DNA of 7,942 nucleotides from JBAWVR01 sp037147155 (GCA_037147155.1 JBAWVR010000036.1:1-7942), one strand, 5' to 3'; shown: positions 1-5,728, counted from the first letter of the stretch. The notes: generated by a model from the letters alone, not told the origin. Program-made: numbers and translations.

Positions 1-1
1 T

Positions 2-340
2 ATGTATCTATTTGGAATTAATCCACAAGGTGGTTTCGTAAAATTGATTATTATTCTAGTTATTGCAATCCTGGTTTTAAGTTATCTTGGTTTTGATCTT
101 AAATCAATTGTTGAATCTCAACAAAACCAAAAAAACTTTAATTATGTCTGGGCTTACATCAATGCTTTCTGGACAAAGTACTTACAAGCTCCAGCCGCCT
201 GGCTTTGGGACAATGTAATGATTAAAATTGTTTGGGAAAAATGCATTCTGGTGGGCATACATTTATTGCAAACTGACGATTTCTTAAATGGTGCAAAGAA
301 TGGCCAGCCACAGACCAACAGCATGGTACCAACTAACTAA
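2..340 (+). CDS. Small single-pass membrane protein, hypothetical
   Basis: Encodes 112 residues if the ATG at the window edge is the start; because only one base lies upstream, a longer N-terminus cannot be excluded and no ribosome binding site can be judged. Residues about 12-30 form one strongly hydrophobic helix (KLIIILVIAILVLSYLGF), preceded by a Gly/Phe-rich N-terminus. A second, less hydrophobic and Trp-rich segment (about 49-90, with several W/Y/F residues and a lone Cys81) may be membrane-associated, and the last 20 residues are polar and probably disordered. The reading frame ends just before a strong terminator, supporting a real transcribed gene. I recall short proteins with this 'GGFVK-hydrophobic helix-LGFDLK' layout from Parcubacteria-type genomes, but I know of no assigned function. 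The call is hypothetical; existence of the gene is fairly sure, function is unknown. Confidence 0.75.
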   Translation: MYLFGINPQGGFVKLIIILVIAILVLSYLGFDLKSIVESQQNQKNFNYVWAYINAFWTKYLQAPAAWLWDNVMIKIVWEKCILVGIHLLQTDDFLNGAKNGQPQTNSMVPTN

Positions 341-350
341 AAAATATTTT

Positions 351-386
351 GACAGCCTCTAGAGACAATCTAGAGGCTGTCTTTTT
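351..386 (+). terminator. Intrinsic terminator after the first gene
   Basis: A perfect 13-bp inverted repeat (351-363 with 369-381, gacagcctctaga/tctagaggctgtc) around a 5-base loop is followed by five T residues (382-386). It begins 11 bases after the stop codon of the membrane protein gene, so it is the expected transcript end. Confidence 0.9.
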
Positions 387-970
387 GTATGGGTCAAAAA
401 CTTTGAGGTCAAAGGGGCTTTGGCCCTGGTATATACCTACCTCTAGACAGTCCTCTCGAACCAGACGATTTTGACACCAAATAGGCAAAATAGCCAAAAG
501 GGGCAAAAATGACCAGATTTGATAAAAACTTCAAAAACAGTGATTTGTGTAATAAATTATTTTTTAAAAAAAGTGATAGACAGATTCAGGGAAGAGAAAA
601 ATTTTTGAAATATATTTGAGAATAAAACAATTAATTATCTATTTACCAACAAAATAATATTTTCTAAACAATTTTAATTAAAATATCAGGGGAAGTGGTC
701 AGGCTCAGATTCTAGCCTTATTACAGATATATAGTGGGCAAAAGATATATTGTGCGACATGTATCTATAATCCTTCCCCACGTCTTCTATAGGCCATAAG
801 GCTTTTTTACCAAACTGTTTGTTTATTATTTTTATATTTAACATTTCCATAAATATTTCTCCGGCACAAAATATTTTGAACTTTAGGTTTAAATGTTTAA
901 ATTATGTTGTTTTGATACTTGATCAAAACCAGTCGAATTACCTACCCCTTCTCATATGTCACTTTTTGGC
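387..970. other. Gene-poor AT-rich intergenic stretch
   Basis: I see no convincing protein gene here. The block from about 530 to 690 is extremely AT-rich, with homopolymeric A and T runs. The only open frame of note (starting at 819) begins with TTG, has no Shine-Dalgarno sequence, is low in complexity (Ile/Phe/Asn), and runs into the terminator of the opposite-strand gene, so I treat it as chance. The single structured element I can point to is at 689-808 (listed separately). A perfect -10-like TATAAT occurs at 766-771 on the + strand but has no matching -35 at normal spacing. Confidence 0.6.
689..808 (+). other. Possible structured RNA with weak terminator
   Basis: A perfect 7-bp pairing, ggggaag (689-695) with cttcccc (773-779), closes a 91-base segment in otherwise AT-rich DNA. 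Inside it lies a 5-bp hairpin aggct/agcct (701-705 with 714-718) and a weaker pairing tatag/ctata (730-734 with 765-769). Shortly downstream, aggcc-ataa-ggctt (791-804) followed by a T run to 808 resembles a weak intrinsic terminator. A possible -10 (TAAAAT, 679-684) lies just upstream, but no good -35 is visible. The segment contains GGTCAGG, as in SRP RNA, but lacks the GGAA and AGCA parts of that core, so I do not call it SRP RNA. No known RNA family is recognised, and chance pairing remains quite possible. Confidence 0.25.
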
Positions 971-1002
971 AATAAGAAAACCCCGTGCCTTTCAACACGG
1001 GG
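971..1002 (-). terminator. Intrinsic terminator of the vault-like gene
   Basis: Read on the minus strand, a 7-bp GC-rich stem ccccgtg/cacgggg (996-1002 with 981-987) with an 8-base loop is followed by ttttcttatt. It lies about 35 bases downstream of the stop codon of the 836-residue gene. A smaller hairpin (gatcac/gtgatc, 1004-1009 with 1016-1021) lies between the stop codon and this terminator. Confidence 0.85.
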
Positions 1003-1036
1003 CGATCACCATCAAGTGATCAAAGAACAATAATAA

Positions 1037-3547
1037 TTACGAGGGCTTCGGAGTCAACCGGGTAAGAAACTGTTGGACAACATTTTCAAGACCGGTTCCC
1101 TTGGTCATCTCAATGAATGAGGTGGCAACGCTTTGTTCCCGGAGGATGGCCAGCGGAGACATAGCCTCAGCGACCCGACAAGCCAAGTCTTTGTCACCAA
1201 AGGCCTGGAGCGCGGCGATGAGATCCGGCGAGAATGCGGCAGCTTTAATCTTCAAGGCTTCAGCTGCTGTCATCTCGGCCTTGAATTTCAAATCCTGCTG
1301 TTGCTGCAGGGTTGCAAGACCCTGTTCATCAGTTGCCTTCTGCCGGGCCAGCTCGGATGTAGAAATCGAGTCGTAAATTTCCTGCAAAGCTTTTTCGGCT
1401 TGCTTGGAAATAAGCTGAACTTGATTTTCCTTCTCGAGCCTGGCCAGAGCCAAAGCTGTTTCGCGAGCCACAGCTTGTGCTTGCAGTTCGAGCTTGAGGA
1501 GGTTGATTTCAGCCTCCATCTGCTGTTTTACCTTGGCAACTTCTTGTTGCTTAGCAGCGGTTTGAAGATCTTGCTGTGCCTTGGCAATCGCCAAAGCAGC
1601 TTTGACCGTCTCGTGCTGAGCACCAACCATAAGTTGAGAGATAGCGTCATTTCCAATCACAATGTCGAGGACTTCGACATCGTAGATTCTCATGCCGTTC
1701 TCTTTGAAGACACGTCCGGGCCGACCTTTATCAGCTTCGGCCTTGCCGAGAATAGAATCACGAATCAGATCGATGGCGCCCTTGTGGAATTCCTGGATGC
1801 CGAGCTTCTTCACCATGTTGCGAATGAGCGACCGGGTGTGGTCACACATGAACTGGATATAGTTCTCGACATTGAACCAGATCATCGGATCGCCTTCAAA
1901 GTTGACGCGATATGAGAGTCTGACCCTCACATTTACCAGATCACTGGTTTCCGCTTCAACAATATCGGACACCCGATTATTCTTGACCCGCAAATAGGCG
2001 GTCTTGATGGTTTTTTCGGAATTCTTCGGAGTCCCCGTCGACAATTCAGTCGGCATGAGAATTTCATCAAATTCCAGCAAACGAGTTGCCGGGCCTTGAA
2101 TCACCTCACGGTCTCCTGTCTTGCCAACGACGAGTACTGCGTAGCCAGTCCACGGGCTGACTTCCACTGCCCCATCATACTTATTGTCGAGAGTCACCGT
2201 GCGCGGCGGAGTGAAGCTGGACTTGCGTCCAAATTCTTCACCGGCCAACAGCGCATCGTACGAAACTTCCGACCGCATTGAGCGAGTCAGACTGGGTACC
2301 ATCGAGGCAGCCAGACGCATGGTGGATGGATCAGTGTTGCGTGCTTCTTCGAGCAGCTGTTCATTGACTTGGATGGCTCGGGTGTTGCCCGGGTACCACA
2401 ATTCAACTTGCTTCTTCTCGAGTGCTCGTCTGACGATAACTTCAGTCCGTGGATCAGGCAAAAGCATCGCCGGTCCCCTGACCATTGTAACCACGCCAGT
2501 ATCACGATTCAGAACGTAGCGCCCTTCACCGGAGGTGACAGCCACCGCAAAATTGATGGCTTGCTCACCATACTTGATGATGGCATGTTCCGGACGAGGA
2601 TAGTAAATAGCTTGGTCTTTGCCAGTAATGAAAAGTTCTTCACCGGCTCCATACTTTTTTCCACCCTCTTCGTAAGGGGCAATCACTTTGACATAGAGGC
2701 CGCTGTTCGGATTGAGCTCGATGGCTTTGAATTTCTTGCTTCCACCCTTTTCCATAAAGGTTTCGGTGGGGCTGGGAAAGACAACGGCCGGGCCACGCAC
2801 GAAGCGTTTGGCACCAGCTTCATCGAGCAAAATGCAGTACTCGAGCTGTTCGAGACTAACTGCATCACGAACGAAACTTCCATCGCGTTCATCCTTGACC
2901 ACGGCAATGCCGGTTGGCGGAATATAGAAGGACAAATCGGTGCCCTTCATGATAAACCGTTGACCCATCGACAGATTTTCCGGAGGCTTGCTGTCTTCGG
3001 TCGTGGTCGCTGCAGCCGGAGCATCGGCCGTATCTTTCGGATTAGCGTCCGTTTTTTCCGTCTGGGGCTGACGCTTGATGACTGCCTGGTTCCAATTCTT
3101 TCGAGCCGCCTCATCATTGTAGACCTGGACGACCAAGTATTGGTTCGAGCGCAGCCGATGACCGGCAATAACCTCAGCATACTGCTGATACCACAAGGCA
3201 AAGTAGGCCGGACCACGAACATTCACCTTGCGACCGTAATCGAGGGGCACAAGAGTGTTCGAGGCGTTTTCCTTGGGATGTTCATACTGCTTGTCGCTTG
3301 CCGGATTATCCAGCACGATGTACGAACCTTCCGGGGCGCCGACAAACGAACTGACCGCTTCCTGCATGTTGCAGGGTTTGTAGGTTTGGGCACTGTGATC
3401 CCAACGAATGGGAGTGTCCGTCTCGGAGAGACTGGTTTTGCTCGGACCGACATAGACACAAACGTGCCCTTTTGTCCGATCCAAGATAAACGCTGATTGT
3501 CCTGCGGCGAGCACAAGCTCGCCTCCTTTGGTTCCGTCTGACGCCAT
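1037..3547 (-). CDS. Major vault protein homologue (vault repeats + SPFH-like shoulder + cap helix)
   Basis: Encodes 836 residues, close to the roughly 860-890 of animal MVP, the shell protein of vault particles. The collinear match to MVP as I remember it covers most of the length. Residues about 10-390 and 450-490 contain beta-rich repeats recurring on a V-x-G-P core (VGP at 33, VRGP at 110, 250 and 356, IQGP at 483). Stretches such as LEYCILLDEAG (235-245) and PNSGLYV (280-286) align with MVP repeats 7-9. Residues about 505-645 form the SPFH/band-7-like shoulder, including FHKGAIDLIRDSILG (587-601) and VFKENGMRIYDVEVLDI (613-629), matching MVP's F-H-K...I-R...G and V-F-x-x-N-G-x-x-x-x-x-V-D-V. 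Residues about 645-770 are an Ala/Gln/Glu/Lys-rich coiled coil like the cap helix. The tail (771-836, FSPDLIAALQAFG...) resembles the cap ring.

An unusual Pro/Thr/Ala-rich linker (about 158-192) interrupts the repeats. There is no signal peptide or membrane helix, so a cytoplasmic self-assembling shell is the inference. The start is supported by AAAGG about 10 bases upstream. The gene is monocistronic, with its own promoter, structured leader and terminator, and is GC-richer than its neighbours. A less specific reading would be a giant SPFH/flotillin-family protein. Confidence 0.85.
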   Translation of the reverse strand: MASDGTKGGELVLAAGQSAFILDRTKGHVCVYVGPSKTSLSETDTPIRWDHSAQTYKPCNMQEAVSSFVGAPEGSYIVLDNPASDKQYEHPKENASNTLVPLDYGRKVNVRGPAYFALWYQQYAEVIAGHRLRSNQYLVVQVYNDEAARKNWNQAVIKRQPQTEKTDANPKDTADAPAAATTTEDSKPPENLSMGQRFIMKGTDLSFYIPPTGIAVVKDERDGSFVRDAVSLEQLEYCILLDEAGAKRFVRGPAVVFPSPTETFMEKGGSKKFKAIELNPNSGLYVKVIAPYEEGGKKYGAGEELFITGKDQAIYYPRPEHAIIKYGEQAINFAVAVTSGEGRYVLNRDTGVVTMVRGPAMLLPDPRTEVIVRRALEKKQVELWYPGNTRAIQVNEQLLEEARNTDPSTMRLAASMVPSLTRSMRSEVSYDALLAGEEFGRKSSFTPPRTVTLDNKYDGAVEVSPWTGYAVLVVGKTGDREVIQGPATRLLEFDEILMPTELSTGTPKNSEKTIKTAYLRVKNNRVSDIVEAETSDLVNVRVRLSYRVNFEGDPMIWFNVENYIQFMCDHTRSLIRNMVKKLGIQEFHKGAIDLIRDSILGKAEADKGRPGRVFKENGMRIYDVEVLDIVIGNDAISQLMVGAQHETVKAALAIAKAQQDLQTAAKQQEVAKVKQQMEAEINLLKLELQAQAVARETALALARLEKENQVQLISKQAEKALQEIYDSISTSELARQKATDEQGLATLQQQQDLKFKAEMTAAEALKIKAAAFSPDLIAALQAFGDKDLACRVAEAMSPLAILREQSVATSFIEMTKGTGLENVVQQFLTRLTPKPS

Positions 3548-3590
3548 GGTAGGCCTGCCTTTCTAAAAAGTTTTCTTTTGCTAGATTTCC

Positions 3591-3660
3591 GTTCAAAAAA
3601 TTGAACAGATCACAGCTTACAAAAAACCACCTTTATGAGGTAGATTATCTATAAGCTGTG
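3591..3660 (-). promoter_or_regulatory. Structured 5' leader, attenuator-like, of the vault gene
   Basis: The inferred transcript has about 155 untranslated bases, and this part can fold. In transcript order, a 9-base arm CACAGCTTA (3660-3652) pairs perfectly with TAAGCTGTG (3619-3611). Enclosed between them is a smaller hairpin CTACCT-cataa-AGGTGG (3643-3627, one G-T pair) followed directly by six T residues (3626-3621), which has the form of an intrinsic terminator. A third hairpin, GTTCAA-tttt-TTGAAC (3606-3591), lies nearer the gene. Terminator-like stems nested inside a longer stem are typical of attenuators or regulated leaders, but I recognise no riboswitch family and the inner stem is short. 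Regulation is therefore inference. Confidence 0.45.
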
Positions 3661-3708
3661 AGGAAATCCAACAAAGCTCATTTCAATGAACCTGTTATAT
3701 CTTTCCCA

Positions 3709-3737
3709 AGTATAATGATTAAATATCATTATGTCAA
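3709..3737 (-). promoter_or_regulatory. Sigma-70-type promoter of the vault gene
   Basis: On the minus strand a perfect -35 TTGACA (3737-3732) is followed by a 17-base spacer and a -10 TATACT (3714-3709, 5 of 6 matches). Transcription would start near 3702, giving a leader of about 155 bases before the ATG at 3547. The promoter lies between the upstream gene's terminator and the leader, so the vault gene is an independent transcription unit. Confidence 0.85.
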
Positions 3738-3754
3738 TCACCTACCCCAGCCAT

Positions 3755-3786
3755 AACAAAACCCGGCCTTGCGGTCGGGTTTTGTT
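3755..3786 (-). terminator. Intrinsic terminator of the transglycosylase-like gene
   Basis: A 14-bp stem (3755-3768 with 3773-3786, one G-T pair) has a 4-base loop. In both directions the stem ends in a run of T residues after a GC-rich core (cccg/cggg), so it can stop transcription from either side. It lies 31 bases past the stop codon of the gene at 3818-4312 and just before the vault promoter, insulating the two units. Confidence 0.9.
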
Positions 3787-3817
3787 GTTCAGTTATAAGT
3801 TTTGGGCAAATGTCTGA

Positions 3818-4312
3818 TTACTTGGTCAAAGCTACTTTAGAATCGAGCTTGGCTACTTTACCCAAGGACTTCTTCCAGCATTTTGAGGAAGAAACCCACG
3901 GAGCAGCACCTTCACGATCATACAAGTATTTGGCATAAGCTAGGTTACCATCAATGGTTTCCAAATCAAAGCCAAGTTTCTTAGCGGTATCAGCGTGATA
4001 ATATTCGTTAATCTGCATCACACCAACATCACCCTTGTTTACCCTACCACGAACGGCTTCACCGTCTGGGGCAAAGTGTCTAAAGCTAGATTCACAGAAA
4101 GCAATTTCAGCCAAGATTGGAGTGTCAGCATAATATTCCCTGACATACTCCTCGAAAGTTACTGGGTCATTTTTCTTATTCGTAAGTTTTTGTTCAGTAA
4201 CTGATACTGCCTTTGCCTTGTTCGCAATCAGTACGGCGTCAGACATCGCATCCTTTGGCATATCAACCATGTAGGTTCCTGCCAAGACCAGCGTAGATAT
4301 AAGTTCAAACAT
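3818..4312 (-). CDS. Lytic transglycosylase / lysozyme-like protein
   Basis: Encodes 164 residues. Residues about 64-146 have the layout of a soluble lytic transglycosylase (SLT, lysozyme-like) fold. The segment ILAEIAFCESSFRHF has the likely catalytic glutamate at position 74. GVMQINEYYH (97-106) matches the GxMQI-N substrate-binding motif. NLAYAKYLYDREG (123-135) followed by W139 and W146 is the usual 'N-xx-A-xxxL' helix and aromatic end. The expected role is cleavage of peptidoglycan glycan strands outside the membrane. Two cysteines (73 and 145) flank the domain and could form a disulfide, fitting export. The N-terminus is modestly hydrophobic (about 1-15) but lacks the basic residues of a standard signal peptide, so export is uncertain. 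M15 is an alternative start. No Shine-Dalgarno sequence is seen; a hairpin lies just upstream. The gene has its own promoter and terminator. The family is fairly sure; the exact subfamily and substrate are not. Confidence 0.8.
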   Translation of the reverse strand: MFELISTLVLAGTYMVDMPKDAMSDAVLIANKAKAVSVTEQKLTNKKNDPVTFEEYVREYYADTPILAEIAFCESSFRHFAPDGEAVRGRVNKGDVGVMQINEYYHADTAKKLGFDLETIDGNLAYAKYLYDREGAAPWVSSSKCWKKSLGKVAKLDSKVALTK

Positions 4313-4324
4313 AATTTAATGTAA

Positions 4325-4345
4325 AAATCAGGTTTGCCCTGATTT
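4325..4345 (-). promoter_or_regulatory. 5'-terminal mRNA hairpin before the transglycosylase-like gene
   Basis: A perfect 8-bp stem, AAATCAGG/CCTGATTT on the minus strand with a 5-base loop, occupies 4345-4325. The promoter just upstream predicts a transcript start at about 4345, so the mRNA would begin with the first base of this stem. The ATG follows 12 bases later, with no Shine-Dalgarno sequence between them. Such 5'-end stems are known to protect mRNA from 5'-dependent decay; a role in start-codon access is also possible. Confidence 0.5.
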
Positions 4346-4351
4346 AGATAT

Positions 4352-4380
4352 ATGATAGCACCTTTCACCTTTCTTGTCAA
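4352..4380 (-). promoter_or_regulatory. Sigma-70-type promoter of the transglycosylase-like gene
   Basis: On the minus strand a perfect -35 TTGACA (4380-4375), a 17-base spacer and a -10 TATCAT (4357-4352, 5 of 6 matches) lie about 40 bases before the start codon at 4312. Predicted transcription start is near 4345. Confidence 0.85.
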
Positions 4381-4392
4381 GGGATAACCACG

Positions 4393-4464
4393 AAAATAGG
4401 GGTATGTCAAACAGGTAAAAATGGCCTAAAATAAGGCTTTTTTACTTGACAAATCCCCTATTTT
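4393..4464. repeat. Nested 72-bp palindrome, probably including a terminator
   Basis: Four collinear pairings form one long imperfect palindrome: aaaatagggg with cccctatttt (4393-4402/4455-4464), gtcaa with ttgac (4406-4410/4446-4450), gtaaaaa with tttttac (4415-4421/4439-4445), and gcct with aggc (4424-4427/4434-4437). The inner part has a GC core flanked by A and T runs on both sides, so it can act as an intrinsic terminator in either direction. On the minus strand it lies about 90 bases beyond the exonuclease stop codon and would end that transcript. The outer arms exceed what a terminator needs and carry a TTGACA box in each arm, facing opposite ways; neither has a good -10 at normal spacing. 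Confidence 0.6.
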
Positions 4465-4531
4465 GTATGCCAGAAATTTCGGGCTTTTTAAAAGTCGTGT
4501 TGCTATTTGGAGAGTTTGGAGAAACTTGACT

Positions 4532-5122
4532 CTAAGCTATCCAAGGTAGTGGAAAACCAGCAAATTCTGGTAGTAAATTCTTATTAAATAAGAGTCGGGA
4601 CATGGCTTCAGCCTCAATCTTTGCACCATTTAGAGCATTATGAGGACGAGATTCAGCTGGTAACCCGACATATTTTGAAATGGTATCCGAATCTAGATTG
4701 GTACGATGGTTTTTTATTTCAGGTATTATTCCATGAGATATCATATGGGCATAGCAAACAGAATGCAGATCAACTGTGCGATATGCCAATGGCCAATTCA
4801 ACTTGGCGCGAAAAGCTGCTTCTTTGAGAAAGTCGCGATCAAAAGAAGGATTCTGTCCGCCAGTGGTATGATCTTCCCTATTTGCTATCCACTGTAAGAA
4901 TGCTTTGACCAGCTCAGCTTCAGATTGTTTCGTCTTCCCTGTTATCTCCTCACGAGTAAAACCATTGTACTCCAAAGCAGCTGGGTCGATATGGGCACCG
5001 TCCCAGATTCGACACTCACCATAAAACTGCTCAGTTGGGTGATTGAGGTCAACGGCCCCCACGGACAATACCGAGTTCTTGTTTTGGTCTACCCCTGAAG
5101 CTTCTACGTCTACTATTATCAT
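4532..5122 (-). CDS. DEDDh-superfamily 3'-5' exonuclease-like protein
   Basis: Encodes 196 residues from the ATG at 5122. A longer frame to 5152 exists, but its ATG falls inside the end of a repeat element, whereas 5122 has a TATAAT exactly six bases before it and begins directly with the family's first strand (MIIVDVEASG). Motif Exo I is VDVEASG with D5 and E7. Exo II is NPSFDRDFL with D95. Exo III is HNALNGAKIEAEA with H161. In classical DnaQ-type DEDDh enzymes the residue five after this histidine is the fourth metal-binding Asp, but here it is Gly166. Activity may therefore be altered, unless a nearby acidic residue (E170) substitutes.

The expected role of the fold is trimming DNA or RNA 3' ends; the substrate cannot be told from sequence. 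No polymerase domain is attached. It is transcribed alone, and the palindrome at 4393-4464 is its likely terminator. Confidence 0.8.
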   Translation of the reverse strand: MIIVDVEASGVDQNKNSVLSVGAVDLNHPTEQFYGECRIWDGAHIDPAALEYNGFTREEITGKTKQSEAELVKAFLQWIANREDHTTGGQNPSFDRDFLKEAAFRAKLNWPLAYRTVDLHSVCYAHMISHGIIPEIKNHRTNLDSDTISKYVGLPAESRPHNALNGAKIEAEAMSRLLFNKNLLPEFAGFPLPWIA

Positions 5123-5128
5123 AAGGTA

Positions 5129-5134
5129 ATTATA
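5129..5134 (-). promoter_or_regulatory. -10 box placing transcription start at the exonuclease ATG
   Basis: A perfect TATAAT on the minus strand is separated from the ATG at 5122 by six bases (TACCTT), so transcription would start at or next to the first base of the start codon (a leaderless mRNA). The position of a -35 (5157-5152, TCGCAA) falls inside the end of the neighbouring repeat and matches poorly. The gene at 5258-5722 has the same arrangement. Confidence 0.6.
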
Positions 5135-5147
5135 CTCGCTCTCTTCT

Positions 5148-5240
5148 GTCATTGCGAGGAGGTCTTACGACGAAGCAATCCAGACCTTTAGTTATAAGAT
5201 ATCAACAAAACCTGGATTGCTTCGCAAGGCTCGCAATGAC
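5148..5240. repeat. Palindromic MITE-like repeat, copy 1
   Basis: The element is bounded by the perfect terminal inverted repeat gtcattgcga/tcgcaatgac. Inner 13-bp arms cgaagcaatccag (5171-5183) and ctggattgcttcg (5212-5224) also pair perfectly. A second copy in the same orientation is at 6245-6338, with strong similarity throughout the left half. Repeats with this 'cattgcgag...gaagcaatcc' layout are widespread palindromic elements in many bacterial genomes. It carries no gene. It sits between two minus-strand genes, its left edge touching the promoter region of the exonuclease, and its foldback could also help end transcription of the upstream gene. Confidence 0.9.
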
Positions 5241-5257
5241 AATACAGAGATTAAAAA

Positions 5258-5722
5258 TTACTTAAGTCCTGGGCAATTACTGGCTGGTTCATACCCAGCT
5301 GCTTTGGCGGCGGCAAAAGTCTGAAAAGTGATTTTGTTGGCCTCGCTAATTTGTTTGGCTCCGGCACACCAAGGGTAATGATACTTTTTGCCAGTCTTGG
5401 AAGCAACAACTACTTCAGAACCTACCGTCTGACCATTAGGTGGTGTGGAATTTGAACTAACGGTAGTTTGGACTTGCCCTTTGACATCAATCTCAGCCAC
5501 CAGACTCTCGTCGTGTCCAAAGATTAGTGGTGGACGTTTGGTCTCAAAGGATGAGAGCTTGCCCAACCCAAAGCTAATCACGGCCACCAAGACAAAAGCC
5601 ACAATAATGAAGATATCGGCCGGCCAGCGGTCATTGGCTAGGAGTTTGGCCCGGCCAACCAACTTATCCCGACCACTGTCAAACCGGGACTTGATTTTTT
5701 CCTTAAAATCTTTTATACTCAC
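5258..5722 (-). CDS. Membrane-anchored protein with Ada-type metal-binding-like C-terminal domain
   Basis: Encodes 154 residues from a GTG start at 5722. A longer frame reaches 5770, but the GTG is preferred because an extended -10 (TGtTATAAT) ends six bases before it and the protein then begins with a normal basic amphipathic segment (SIKDFKEKIKSRF). Residues about 36-54 (DIFIIVAFVLVAVISFGLG) form one membrane helix. With a Lys/Arg-rich N-terminus, the C-terminal part should face outside. After a Ser/Thr/Pro-rich linker (about 85-100), residues 104-152 resemble the small Ada/MTTFR-type zinc-binding domain: KYHYPWC (C119), an alanine/isoleucine segment, F-xx-F-x-x-A-x-x-A-G-Y-x-P, and a final C150. 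The usual C-x-x-C at the end is reduced to one Cys (PASNC). Substrate and role are unknown. The downstream repeat separates it from the exonuclease. Confidence 0.7.
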   Translation of the reverse strand: MSIKDFKEKIKSRFDSGRDKLVGRAKLLANDRWPADIFIIVAFVLVAVISFGLGKLSSFETKRPPLIFGHDESLVAEIDVKGQVQTTVSSNSTPPNGQTVGSEVVVASKTGKKYHYPWCAGAKQISEANKITFQTFAAAKAAGYEPASNCPGLK

Positions 5723-5728
5723 AAGGCA

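Noticed and set aside
696..720. GGTCAGG resembling the SRP RNA core
   Set aside because: The GGAA and AGCA parts of the conserved loop are absent, and the flanking stem pattern does not fit a 4.5S-type SRP RNA.
819..1019. 66-codon + strand frame in the gene-poor region
   Set aside because: TTG start, no ribosome binding site, low-complexity AT-driven composition, and overlap with the terminator of the opposite-strand gene.
2369..3496. Long open frame of 375 codons on the + strand opposite the vault-like gene
   Set aside because: It is antisense to a gene with clear family homology, has no recognisable domain or start signals, and its openness reflects the GC-rich codon pattern of the real gene. 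The same applies to the frame at 1133-1915.
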